Source: Pseudomonadota bacterium
Lineage (GTDB): Bacteria > Myxococcota_A > UBA796 > UBA9615
Direction of reading: 5' to 3'
Assembly: GCA_024229515.1 (NCBI GenBank)
Contig: JAAESI010000216.1
Span: 124,001-188,000 of the forward strand
Length of the DNA: 64,000 bases
Numbering within the stretch: the stretch's first letter is position 1; every line of letters begins with the position of its first letter. The notes below the pieces were generated by a model that was not told where the DNA came from, searched no databases, and saw nothing but the letters and a program-made list of their open reading frames with translations. The translations under genes and the position numbers were made by a program. Of the stretch, positions 38,757 through 46,850 are shown one piece after another.

Positions 38757-40342
38757 AAGAACGGCTGGAGCGATGGCTCCCCGTCGCCGCCGTCGCCGGG
38801 CTCTGGATCGGCTACGGCGTCCTCCGCGAGGGGGCGCTCGCGGACTACGGCTACCGCGCCTCGATGTGCCTCGTCGGCACCATCCTCGTGCTCGCCCGGG
38901 CCTACGCGCCCAAGGACAACCCCACCGCCCGCGTGGTGATGACGCTGGTCCTCATCGGCTGGTGTGGGGCCGTGGTCGGCAGCATGACGGGTCGCGACCT
39001 GGACCGCATGCTGCGGCGCGGCGAGCTCCGACTCTGGTCGCAGTACCACTACTACCTGGGGGCGAAGTACTTCCCCGAGCTGGGCTACAGCGGCCTGTAC
39101 GACCAGACCCTGGCGGCAGACCGGGAGGGGGAGCGGACCCTCAAGGACCTCCCCGACGTCCGGAACCTCACCACCTACGAGCGGGTGCCCACGGCGTACG
39201 AGTGGCGGCGCCGGAACGAGGCCTGGACCGACGCTCGCTGGCACGCGTTCGTGGCCGACGTCGACTGGTTCCTGCCCCGATTCAAGTGGGAGTCGTGGAA
39301 GCGGATCCTGCGCGACCGCGGCTACAACGCCACTCCCGCGGGGGGCGCCCTCTACCGCCTCAGCGCCGCCCTGAGCCTGAGCAAGACGAGCCTCATGTTC
39401 CTCGGCCTGTTGGACCCGCTGCTGCTGCTGCTGGCGTTCATCGCCGTCGGGCGGACCTTCGGTGGCGTGAAGGCGGCCCTCGCAGCGGCGTGGTTCCTGC
39501 TGTTCTTCGGCAACGAATTCCACGTGCTGGGGGGGCCGATCCTCCACGACTGGGTCGCCGCCCTGCTGCTCATGGCGTGCGCGGTGCACACCAACCGGCC
39601 CATGGCCGCGGGCCTGCTGCTGGGCTACGCCGCCATGGTCCGGGTGTTCCCCGGCTTCCTCCTCGCGGGCCTCGTCGTCTGGACGATCCTCGCGATCCGG
39701 CGGGACGGCACCTTCCCTCGCTTCACCAACCGGTTCGGCCGCGGCGTGCTCGCCGCCGTCGCCATCATGTTCGTGCTCGGCTGCTTCACCGGCCGCGGCC
39801 TAGGCGCCTGGACCGAATGGGCCGACAACATCGGGCTGCACAGCGAGCAGCACCGCTTCGGCGACAAGCGCATCGGGCTCCAGCACCCCTTCACCCACGA
39901 CTGGGCCTACGGCCTGGAAGACTTCCCCAACAAGGCCCGCCGCCGCGAGGTGTGGCCGGGCCAGAAGGCCGCCTGGGCAGGCTCGGCGGGGCTGCTGTTG
40001 CTGCTCTGGGGCGCCGCCGCGTGGCGGGGCGGGCGCGACGAGCGGGACCCCTTGGACTCGATGGTCTACGCGCTCCCGGTGCTGTTCGCGGGGATCGTGC
40101 TGTCCCGCTACTACTGGACGATCGCCTGCCTGTTCTTCCTGCTGGGGGGCCGCGAGCGGGACGGACCTCGAGAGGCCTGGCTGGGCGCGGGTCTGCTCGC
40201 CTGGTGTGCGGCGCAGTACGTCTTCCAGGAGGAGACGGGCGACGACTTCGGCTGGTACGTGGTGGCGAACCTGCTGCTCGCCGGCTTCTTCGTGGCGCTG
40301 CTGCTGACCCGCGCTATTCGTAGGCCTCCGGCCACGCCTTGA
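38753..40342 (+). CDS. Polytopic mannosyltransferase-like membrane protein, paralogue of 34508-36130
   Basis: The GTG at 38753 overlaps the cysC stop (GTGA). The 529 residues have about 10 helices. The soluble loop contains YHYYLGAKYFPELGYSGLYD, DLPDVRNLTTYERVPTAYEW and FLPRFKWESWKRILRDRGYN, each with a counterpart in the earlier paralogue. The two genes bracket the kinase, secreted protein and cysC. The 3' end overlaps a convergent gene by 29 bp. Probably a GT-C enzyme of the same pathway. Confidence 0.82.
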   Translation: MKERLERWLPVAAVAGLWIGYGVLREGALADYGYRASMCLVGTILVLARAYAPKDNPTARVVMTLVLIGWCGAVVGSMTGRDLDRMLRRGELRLWSQYHYYLGAKYFPELGYSGLYDQTLAADREGERTLKDLPDVRNLTTYERVPTAYEWRRRNEAWTDARWHAFVADVDWFLPRFKWESWKRILRDRGYNATPAGGALYRLSAALSLSKTSLMFLGLLDPLLLLLAFIAVGRTFGGVKAALAAAWFLLFFGNEFHVLGGPILHDWVAALLLMACAVHTNRPMAAGLLLGYAAMVRVFPGFLLAGLVVWTILAIRRDGTFPRFTNRFGRGVLAAVAIMFVLGCFTGRGLGAWTEWADNIGLHSEQHRFGDKRIGLQHPFTHDWAYGLEDFPNKARRREVWPGQKAAWAGSAGLLLLLWGAAAWRGGRDERDPLDSMVYALPVLFAGIVLSRYYWTIACLFFLLGGRERDGPREAWLGAGLLAWCAAQYVFQEETGDDFGWYVVANLLLAGFFVALLLTRAIRRPPATP

Positions 40343-41237
40343 GGCGCTCCAGATTTGCCGGCTCGTGGCCGGCGATGACCGTCAGCTCCGGATAGGCCTT
40401 GCTCCACTCGTGGAGCCGATGCTGGTTCGCCCAGTTCCGCTCCCAGTCGTCCTCCAGGAGGCTGCGCACGAGCTTGCTCTTGAGCTCCGGGCCGGTCCAA
40501 TGGCGGTCGATCCAGGCGCAGTCTCCGGTCAGCAGAAACGAACCGCTGGGCAGGTTCACCATGACCGCGACGTGACCCGGGGTGTGGCCTCCCGCGGGGA
40601 TGATGATAATGGAGCCGTCCCCGAACAGGTCCACGTGGCCCGCGAAGGGGCCGTAGGGGGCCGTGCCCGTGAACTCGACCATCTTGACCGCGGCGTGGCT
40701 CTCGAACGGGCTCGTGTCCGGCTTGCCCAGCGCGGTGCGCTCCCCGGCGGATTCCCACTCGTCCCGCGCGACCCACAGGGCGGCGTTGGGGAAGTCCTCG
40801 ATGCCCCCGACGTGGTCGGCGTGCATGTGGGTCACGACCACGTTGCGGACGTCGCCCACATCGCGTCCGATGTCCTCAAGTTGATCCGCCGCGGGGCGGT
40901 GCATGCGCAAGCTCAGGAGCTTGGCGGCCTGGGCTCCGGGGTAGTCCTTGGGGTCGTTGGCGGTGCGCCGTCCGAAGCCGGTGTCGATGAGCACGGTGCC
41001 TTCGGTGGGGTGCTCGTAGACGTAGACGTAGACCGGCAGGTCCATGAAGTCGCCGCCGCCGCCATCCACGACGATCCGCTCGCGGGCTCCGGTAGTGGCG
41101 ACGTGCATCACCCGGAACGTGCCCGGAGGCACTGACGCGCGGTCGACCTCCCATGCGATCGCGCCCACCACCGGCGGGGCCGGCGGAGTCTTGGGGAGGC
41201 ACGCGGTCAGCAGCAGCAGCAAGGGCAGAAAGCGCAT
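40314..41237 (-). CDS. Metallo-beta-lactamase-fold lipoprotein, AHL-lactonase-like
   Basis: The ATG at 41237 starts a signal peptide with lipobox LLTAC. The 307-residue protein has THMHADHVGG (H137, H139, D141, H142), AGGHTPGH (H218), LLTGD (D239) and VIAGHEP (H291). This full set of binuclear zinc ligands has the spacing of N-acyl-homoserine-lactone lactonases and related lactonases. FIDTGFG-type strands are present (TVLIDTGFG). Lipid anchoring is unusual for quorum-quenching lactonases, so another ester substrate is possible. Confidence 0.88.
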   Translation of the reverse strand: MRFLPLLLLLTACLPKTPPAPPVVGAIAWEVDRASVPPGTFRVMHVATTGARERIVVDGGGGDFMDLPVYVYVYEHPTEGTVLIDTGFGRRTANDPKDYPGAQAAKLLSLRMHRPAADQLEDIGRDVGDVRNVVVTHMHADHVGGIEDFPNAALWVARDEWESAGERTALGKPDTSPFESHAAVKMVEFTGTAPYGPFAGHVDLFGDGSIIIIPAGGHTPGHVAVMVNLPSGSFLLTGDCAWIDRHWTGPELKSKLVRSLLEDDWERNWANQHRLHEWSKAYPELTVIAGHEPANLERLKAWPEAYE

Positions 41238-41265
41238 TGCCTGCACTCTATCGAGTGCCAGAACG

Positions 41266-41300
41266 AAAAACCCCCGGGTCGGCGAACCGACCCGGGGGTT
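41266..41300 (-). terminator. Rho-independent terminator
   Basis: A perfect 14-bp stem (AACCCCCGGGTCGG paired with CCGACCCGGGGGTT) encloses a CGAA loop. On the minus strand it is followed by a run of T (TTTTTC), 20 bp after the stop of the large lipoprotein gene. It is the only strong intrinsic terminator I found in the window. Confidence 0.9.
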
Positions 41301-41319
41301 TCTCTCTAGTTCGTCGTAT

Positions 41320-43104
41320 CTACAGGCTGCAGATGAAGTCGGCCACGGGGGCGCACTCGCTCTGCGACGACTCGTCGCAGACCTCGCCGCCGAGCGAAGT
41401 GGTGTTGAGCACATCCTGTCCGCAGACGTTCTCGCCAGCGCCGACCATCACGGTCACCTCGGTGCCTGCGGGGACATCCACGCAGTACTCACCGGCGGCG
41501 TCCGTCAGGCCCGAGTACACGGCCACGTCGGGGAACGCGTTGTCGAACACCTCAACGAGGATGTTCGGGGCGGCGTTGCCGTTGATGACCACAGCGCCGG
41601 TGGCGCAGGTGCTCTCCTGGTAGGGACGGAGGACGGCGACGTTGGAGCAACCGCCCGCGCAGTTCGGGAGACCCGGCTGCGTGAACATCTGCACCGGCTG
41701 GAAGCCGAGCTCGTCGTCCTGGTTGGTCAGCACGTAGACCTGCGTCGTCTGGAAGACCGGAACGGCCAGGCAGAAGGCGCCATTGTCGTCGGTGGTGGCG
41801 ATGCCGCCCTGCGGGGACACAACCTCGATGCCGGTGATGGGCTGGTTCTGGTTGTCGATGACGACGCCCGTGACGCAGCTCATGATGTCGACCGGGATGA
41901 CACCCATGTCGACGCAGTCACTCGTGTTGCCGTCGAAGCAGGTGGCCTGGCCGGCGGGGATGGTCACCGGGTCGGTCCGCTGCGTGGCCGGCTGACCACC
42001 CACGGAGTAGCTGATCTCCATCCACACGGTCTCACCGTTCTTGACCTCGATGCAGAAGCTGCCGTCGGCCGCGGTGCGGGCGGTGGTGGTGGAGATGTAC
42101 GTCATGCCGACGGCGCGGACGGTCGCACCCTGGCGGGGCGTGCCCTGGCTGTTCGTGACGACGCCGGTGACGCAACCATGCGTCGGGAGCGGCTGGTCGC
42201 AGTTCCAGGTGGAGAAGTGGGGGGCGTCGAAGACGACGACGAGGTTGCCGTCGGAGTCTTCCTGAATCTGACCCACGAACTCCTCAACCCACTTGCCGGT
42301 CGACTCGTTGTAGGACCAGATCGGCACCTCATCGCCAGCCACCGGGGCATCGGCCGAGCCGAGGTCCTGCAGGGGCAGCACGATGGGAGCGGCCTCGTCA
42401 CCGAGGTTCAGCTCTTCGCCGTTCTCGCCGGTCAGGTTGACCTGGAACATGCCGAAGGACTCGAGCCGGGTGTCGTCACCCTGCGCGTCGACCGCGGAGA
42501 AGTCGCCGGGGATGGCGAAGATCTCGTTGCCCTGCTCCATGGGGGAGGTCAGGTCGTAGAAGGTCGCCTCGACGTTGATGGAGCCCGTGTAGGCGTTGCC
42601 ATCGGCGTCGACGAACGAACCGGCCTGGAGCGCGACGCTCGGGCCGCCCTCTTCGATCTCGAAGGAGAGACCGTCGGTGCTGTCGAAGGAAGCCTCGAAG
42701 TCGACCTCGGCCAGCGTCAGGCTGAGGAAGTTCTCGATGTCCTCGATGATCTGAATCGGAGCCTGCTGCTTGGCGTAGCCACGCAGGTAGACGTCGACCA
42801 GCATCATGTCCTTGGCGTCAACGCCTTCGATGATGAACCGGCCGTTGCGGTCGGTCGTCGTCTCGAGGCCGGTGTCGGTCGTGACACGAGCGTTCTCGAT
42901 GGGCGCGCCCCAGGCGTCGCGAACGACACCGTGCAGGGACGTACCGACGACAGCGTCGTCGTCGTCGGTCTGGCCGTTGTTGTTGTCTCCGTTGCCTTCG
43001 AAGTCACCGCCGTTGGTGCCATTGAAGTCGCCAGTCGGGGTACAGCCGACGATCAGCCCTGCGGCCGCCAACGTGAGCCACTGCTCTCGCTTGAAAAGGG
43101 TCAT
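41320..43104 (-). CDS. Large surface lipoprotein with carboxypeptidase-regulatory-like repeats
   Basis: The 594 residues start with lipobox LIVGC and an Asn/Gly/Asp-rich linker. At least four Ig-like CarboxypepD_reg-type modules can be seen, with the pattern G-V-V-x-D/N...P-x-x-x-A/G-x-V...T-D-x-N-G-x-F. Examples are LHGVVRDAWGAPIENARV, VTGVVTNSQGTPRQGATV and VTGVVIDNQNQPITGIEV. Between the first and second is a FAM171/CILP-like beta-domain with SINVEATFYDLTSPMEQGNE and FSTWNCD. Its codon use is less extreme in GC than its neighbours. It has its own promoter candidate and a strong terminator, which suggests high expression. Probably structural or adhesive. Confidence 0.85.
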   Translation of the reverse strand: MTLFKREQWLTLAAAGLIVGCTPTGDFNGTNGGDFEGNGDNNNGQTDDDDAVVGTSLHGVVRDAWGAPIENARVTTDTGLETTTDRNGRFIIEGVDAKDMMLVDVYLRGYAKQQAPIQIIEDIENFLSLTLAEVDFEASFDSTDGLSFEIEEGGPSVALQAGSFVDADGNAYTGSINVEATFYDLTSPMEQGNEIFAIPGDFSAVDAQGDDTRLESFGMFQVNLTGENGEELNLGDEAAPIVLPLQDLGSADAPVAGDEVPIWSYNESTGKWVEEFVGQIQEDSDGNLVVVFDAPHFSTWNCDQPLPTHGCVTGVVTNSQGTPRQGATVRAVGMTYISTTTARTAADGSFCIEVKNGETVWMEISYSVGGQPATQRTDPVTIPAGQATCFDGNTSDCVDMGVIPVDIMSCVTGVVIDNQNQPITGIEVVSPQGGIATTDDNGAFCLAVPVFQTTQVYVLTNQDDELGFQPVQMFTQPGLPNCAGGCSNVAVLRPYQESTCATGAVVINGNAAPNILVEVFDNAFPDVAVYSGLTDAAGEYCVDVPAGTEVTVMVGAGENVCGQDVLNTTSLGGEVCDESSQSECAPVADFICSL

Positions 43105-43167
43105 GGGTTCCAGCCTCTCTATTTCTCACGCCTCTAAGGACGTGTTGGTGACTTCTTAGTGTGGGAA

Positions 43168-43196
43168 ATCTTTCTCGATCCTTTGCCACTGGTCAA
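43168..43196 (-). promoter_or_regulatory. Candidate sigma-70-type promoter for the large lipoprotein gene
   Basis: On the minus strand TTGACC (43196-43191) and AAAGAT (43173-43168) are separated by 17 bp, placing a start site about 55-60 nt before the ATG at 43104. The region is locally AT-richer than the rest of the window. The -10 match is only partial. Confidence 0.4.
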
Positions 43197-43197
43197 C

Positions 43198-43216
43198 AAC
43201 TTCTTGACAAGAAGTT
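43198..43216. promoter_or_regulatory. Perfect 9-bp inverted repeat next to the promoter
   Basis: AACTTCTTG and CAAGAAGTT surround a single central A, a 19-bp palindrome just upstream of the candidate -35 in the divergent region between 43104 and 43307. It could be an activator or repressor site. A hairpin is also possible, but there is no T-run to make it a terminator. Confidence 0.5.
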
Positions 43217-43306
43217 TGCACTTGCCATGAAAACGTAGTGATTTCAGGCATGTAGTTCGTTGACAATTGGTTGCGGACTTCTGACTTCCACCCTAGTTCG
43301 CCGGTT

Positions 43307-43900
43307 ATGAACCGACCGATGATGCTTTTGCTGCTGTTCATCGGCGCCCTTTGTACCAGGGACGCGTACGCGCGCGAACCCGTTTTGTTGGTAGGGGAAC
43401 ACCCCATATGGACGGCGATTGGGGGTGCTGGGGGCGGTACGGCCGAAGAAATCGGGGGGATCGGACATGTGTCGGTCACCCTCGGTTTGCGCCTCATTCC
43501 GGTGGTCCCGGAGTTCACCATTCGCGAGGGCTTCGCCTCGGGGCCGACGCGGCACGTCACGAGCATCGCCGCGGGCGCCCGGTTTCTCTTCCCCGAGGTG
43601 AAGGGGATTCGACCGTTCGCACGGTTCGCCTTTGCCCACCAACACGAGCTGCCGTTCGACCTGTTCAAGGAGATGCCCTGGCGGGCGCTGTTGGGGATCC
43701 ACTACGCGATGACCCACCGGACGGGGTTCGAAACCGGGGGTGGAATCGAAGCCGTGTTCGGCAAGCGGCGCATCTTCGGCGTCTGGGTCCAGGCCACCGC
43801 GATCGTGCTCCCCGCGACGCAGGGACCCGACCTGTACGTGCTGGGGGAAGCGGGCGTCTCGTTCGCGGTGGGACCGAGGATTCCGAAGCCGGCTTCCTAG
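43307..43900 (+). CDS. Secreted outer-membrane barrel-like protein
   Basis: The ATG at 43307 gives a signal peptide (LLLLFIGALCTRDAYA) and 197 residues. The mature part is a series of amphipathic strands with Gly-rich turns (HVSVTLGLRLIPVVPEFTI, SIAAGARFLFPEVKG, TGFETGGGIEAVFGKR, LYVLGEAGVSFAVGP), consistent with a small eight-strand barrel. The C-terminus lacks a classical terminal Phe. It is divergent from the large lipoprotein gene and may share its control region. Its stop overlaps the convergent gene's stop by 2 bp (CTAG). Confidence 0.72.
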   Translation: MNRPMMLLLLFIGALCTRDAYAREPVLLVGEHPIWTAIGGAGGGTAEEIGGIGHVSVTLGLRLIPVVPEFTIREGFASGPTRHVTSIAAGARFLFPEVKGIRPFARFAFAHQHELPFDLFKEMPWRALLGIHYAMTHRTGFETGGGIEAVFGKRRIFGVWVQATAIVLPATQGPDLYVLGEAGVSFAVGPRIPKPAS

Positions 43901-44439
43901 AGGAAGAGCGTGAAGACGTTGTTGTCCTCGTACGCCTCGCCGAGCCGGCCGGTCGTGTCGACGACGATGTCCAGCACCCACAGATCGTTTGGTTTCACGT
44001 CGAGGTGGAAGGTGAAGACGCCCTCGGGCTGCAGCTGGGTCCCGCTGAACGAGGTGTAGATCGGAGCGTAGTCACCCACCTCGGGCAGCGTCGGCGAGTT
44101 CACGAACACGTCGAGCCAGGCCGAGGACCCCATCAATCCGCCCTCGAGCATCAGCTCCACCTCGATGTCGACCCCGCCGGTGGTGCTGGGGAACACGGCG
44201 ACGGTCGGCACGGAGAAGTCGTAGGGCTCGAAGCAGACGTCGCAGCCGTCGTCCCAGGGCATGGAGAAGTCGTAGGGCTCGAACGAATACAGCCCGCACA
44301 CGGCGCAACCCGGCTGGTCGGGCACCAGGAAGTCGTACGGCTCGAACTCAGCCGCCTGGCAAATCTCGCAGCCGTGGACGCCCGGGGCGAGGCAGAAAAG
44401 GGCGGCGGCGGTCAGGAGAAGGGCTCGGAGCAGCTGCAT
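43897..44439 (-). CDS. Secreted protein with CxxC/FEPYDF repeats and CARDB-like domain
   Basis: The ATG at 44439 gives 180 residues with a signal peptide ending GVHG-C. Three short repeats follow: CEICQAAEFEPYDF, CAVCGLYSFEPYDF and CDVCFEPYDF, each coupling a C-x-x-C pair to the same FEPYDF motif. The rest (about residues 80-180) resembles a CARDB adhesion domain, with DIEVELMLEGG, HLDVKPNDLWVLDIVVD and LGEAYEDNNVF. The repeats are unlike anything I can name. The CxxC pairs could bind metal or form disulfides. Confidence 0.75.
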   Translation of the reverse strand: MQLLRALLLTAAALFCLAPGVHGCEICQAAEFEPYDFLVPDQPGCAVCGLYSFEPYDFSMPWDDGCDVCFEPYDFSVPTVAVFPSTTGGVDIEVELMLEGGLMGSSAWLDVFVNSPTLPEVGDYAPIYTSFSGTQLQPEGVFTFHLDVKPNDLWVLDIVVDTTGRLGEAYEDNNVFTLFL

Positions 44440-44625
44440 GGTCACCTCGCGGGTTGTTGATGCTCCGACCATGAGGCTTCGCCGCGCCGACGCTCGGGAT
44501 CCGGGACAACCTGGGACAACTGAGTCGACACGCTTCGCCCTTGACGGGAACGGTCCCCTCTGGGACGTTGCCCCTAGCGGCGGTGCGTTCTGCACCGGTT
44601 CCATCCGCTGTCAGGGGAATCCACC

Positions 44626-45207
44626 GTGATTCGAGAGTGCCGGGACTGTTCCGAGTCCTTCGCAGTCGATCCGTCCGAACAAGAGCATCTCGCGGCCCGC
44701 AACCTGTCGTTGCCGCGTCGATGCCTGGGCTGTCGTGCGAAGCGCCGCGGGGTCGAGACCACCACCATCGAGTGTGCGCGTTGCGGCACGGGCTTCGTCT
44801 TCGACGCCAAGCTCGCCGTGCTCGTGCAGACGCTCGGCATGGAGGTCCCCACCCGCTGCATCGTCGGCTGCGACGAGACCGCCCGGAAGAACCTCCGCGG
44901 CGAGCGCAAGAAGCTGGCCGAGCTGCACGAACGTGCGGCTGAAGGCGTGGCGCGCATCAAGAAGAACCGGGAAGAGCGGATGGAGAAGGGTGCAGTGCGT
45001 CCCGAAGATCTGTTCAAGGGGCTCGGCGCGCTGCTGGAGAAGGCCGCCGCCGAGGAAGCGGCCGCTCAGATCGACAACGGCTCCAGCCTGGACCACGACG
45101 CCGACACCGAGTTCGGGTTGAACCCGAAGGCCCGACCGGGCGAGGACGTTCCGTCCCCCGACAGCTTGTTCAAGTCGTTGGACGACAAGCGCAAGACTAC
45201 GGGCTGA
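44626..45207 (+). CDS. Zinc-ribbon protein
   Basis: It starts with GTG at 44626 after an AGGGG site and encodes 193 residues. The first ribbon has C5-x2-C8 and C33-x2-C36 (IRECRDCSESF, RRCLGCRAKRRG), matching the small 'probable zinc-ribbon' family often followed by SEQEHL-type helices. A second ribbon uses IECARCGTGF plus TRCIVGC. The C-terminal half is a charged helix (about 90-130) and a disordered tail. Likely cytoplasmic, nucleic-acid or protein binding. Convergent with gpmI, with 11 bp overlap. Confidence 0.8.
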   Translation: MIRECRDCSESFAVDPSEQEHLAARNLSLPRRCLGCRAKRRGVETTTIECARCGTGFVFDAKLAVLVQTLGMEVPTRCIVGCDETARKNLRGERKKLAELHERAAEGVARIKKNREERMEKGAVRPEDLFKGLGALLEKAAAEEAAAQIDNGSSLDHDADTEFGLNPKARPGEDVPSPDSLFKSLDDKRKTTG

Positions 45208-46825
45208 TCAGGCTGACGCCGTAGTCCTCTGGGGCCTTCCGGCCCATCAACTCCAGCGCCGTCGCGGCCACATTCTTCAGCCCCGCACCCTCGACGGTGC
45301 GCAGCGTTGCCTTGCCGACCGGGTCGAACAGGTACAGCGGCACCGCGTTCAGCGTGTGCGACGTCAGCGGGGACTCCAGGTAGAGGCCCGACTTCTTGTC
45401 GATGCGGAACATCTGGTCGGCGTTGCCGTGATCGGCGGTGATCAGCGCCGCGCCTCCGACTTCTTCGACCGCCTTCAGCAGCCGCGCCAGCTGCAGATCG
45501 ACGCACTCGACGGCGATCACGGTCGCTTCCAGCGCGCCCGTGTGTCCGACCATGTCGCCGTTGGCGTAGTTGACCCGCGCGAAGGCGGGGGCGTCGTCGG
45601 CGCGCAGGCGGGTGATGAGCTCGTCCGTGATCTCGGCCGCCTTCATCCACGGGCGCTGCTCGAAGGGGATCACGTCGCTGGGGATCTCGACGTACTGCTC
45701 CTTGGCGGGGTCGAAGGCGCCGGAGCGGTTGCCGTTCCAGAAGTAGGTCACGTGGCCGTACTTCTGGGTCTCGCTGATCGCCAGCTGCGAGATCCCCTCG
45801 AAGGCGAGGTGCTCGCCCATCGTGCGGGCGATCGCGGGCGGGTCGACGAGGAAGCGCTCGGGCACGTGCTCGTCGCCGTCGTACTGCATCATCCCGGCGT
45901 AGCGGACGTCGGGGACGCGGACGCGGTCGAAGGCATCGAACTCCTCAGCCGTGAACGCCTTGCTGATCTCGATCGCGCGGTCGCCGCGGAAGTTGAAGAA
46001 CAGCACCGCGTCGCCGTCCTCGATGGTCGCGACGGGTCCGTCGGCGTCGCCCACGACGAACTCCGGGAGGAACTGGTCCCCGATCCCAGGCTCCTCAGCC
46101 CGGAACGCCTCGACCGCTTCGATCGCCGATCCGAACCGCCGCCCCTGCCCCAACACGTGGGCCTGCCAGCCGCGCTGCACGATGGACCAATCGGCCTCGT
46201 ACCGGTCCATCGTCGTGGTCATCCGGCCGCCGCCGCTGGCGATCCGGCAGTCCGCGCCGGAGCTGCGGAGCTCGGCGAGCTTGGCCTCGAGGCGCCCGAG
46301 GTACAGCGGAGCGGAGGTGGCGTCGACGTCGCGGCCGTCCAGCAGGGGGTGCACGTAGACACGGGTGCAGCCGTCGGCGACGGCACGTTCCAGGAGCGCG
46401 TGGAGGTGGTCCTGGTGGGAGTGTACGTTGCCGTCGGACAGCAGCCCGATGAGGTGAACGGCCCGGTCGGTTCCGACGCAGCCGCCCACGGACCAGGCCC
46501 ACGTCTCGCCCTCGAACAACGCGTCACGGGCGATCGATTCGTCGACCAGCTTGGCTCCCTGGTCGAACACGCGACCGGCGCCCAGGGCGTTGTGGCCGAC
46601 CTCGCTGTTGCCCATGTCGGCGTCGCTGGGCATGCCGACGGCGGTTCCGTGGGCGGCGAGGGGGACCCAGGGTTCCTGCTTGAGGCGATCAAGCGTGGGC
46701 GTGCGGGCCAGCCACACGGCGTCGCCCTCGTCGGCACGTCCGAGGCCGACCCCGTCCATCACGACGACGACCACGGGCCCAGGTCGGGCCGCGGCGTCGG
46801 GGTGCTTCGGCAGGTGCAACGACAT
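45197..46825 (-). CDS. gpmI: 2,3-bisphosphoglycerate-independent phosphoglycerate mutase
   Basis: The ATG at 46825 gives 542 residues, slightly longer than the usual 510-515. Alkaline-phosphatase-superfamily metal and catalytic motifs are complete: VVMDGVGLGRADEGD, MGNSEVGH with nucleophile S74, HPLLDGRDVDATSA, GGGRMTTTMDRYE, NYANGDMVGHTG and TADHGNADQM. The enzyme interconverts 3- and 2-phosphoglycerate in glycolysis/gluconeogenesis, needing Mn2+. It ends GVSLI-SP. It is the only clear central-metabolism gene in the window. Confidence 0.97.
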   Translation of the reverse strand: MSLHLPKHPDAAARPGPVVVVVMDGVGLGRADEGDAVWLARTPTLDRLKQEPWVPLAAHGTAVGMPSDADMGNSEVGHNALGAGRVFDQGAKLVDESIARDALFEGETWAWSVGGCVGTDRAVHLIGLLSDGNVHSHQDHLHALLERAVADGCTRVYVHPLLDGRDVDATSAPLYLGRLEAKLAELRSSGADCRIASGGGRMTTTMDRYEADWSIVQRGWQAHVLGQGRRFGSAIEAVEAFRAEEPGIGDQFLPEFVVGDADGPVATIEDGDAVLFFNFRGDRAIEISKAFTAEEFDAFDRVRVPDVRYAGMMQYDGDEHVPERFLVDPPAIARTMGEHLAFEGISQLAISETQKYGHVTYFWNGNRSGAFDPAKEQYVEIPSDVIPFEQRPWMKAAEITDELITRLRADDAPAFARVNYANGDMVGHTGALEATVIAVECVDLQLARLLKAVEEVGGAALITADHGNADQMFRIDKKSGLYLESPLTSHTLNAVPLYLFDPVGKATLRTVEGAGLKNVAATALELMGRKAPEDYGVSLISP

Positions 46826-46850
46826 GGTGCTCACCACTCCCGGGGTCGGG

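Noticed and set aside
43260-43288. TTGACA at 43260-43265 as -35 of the secreted barrel gene
   Set aside because: The -35 is perfect, but no acceptable -10 lies at 16-18 bp spacing, so it was not annotated as a promoter.
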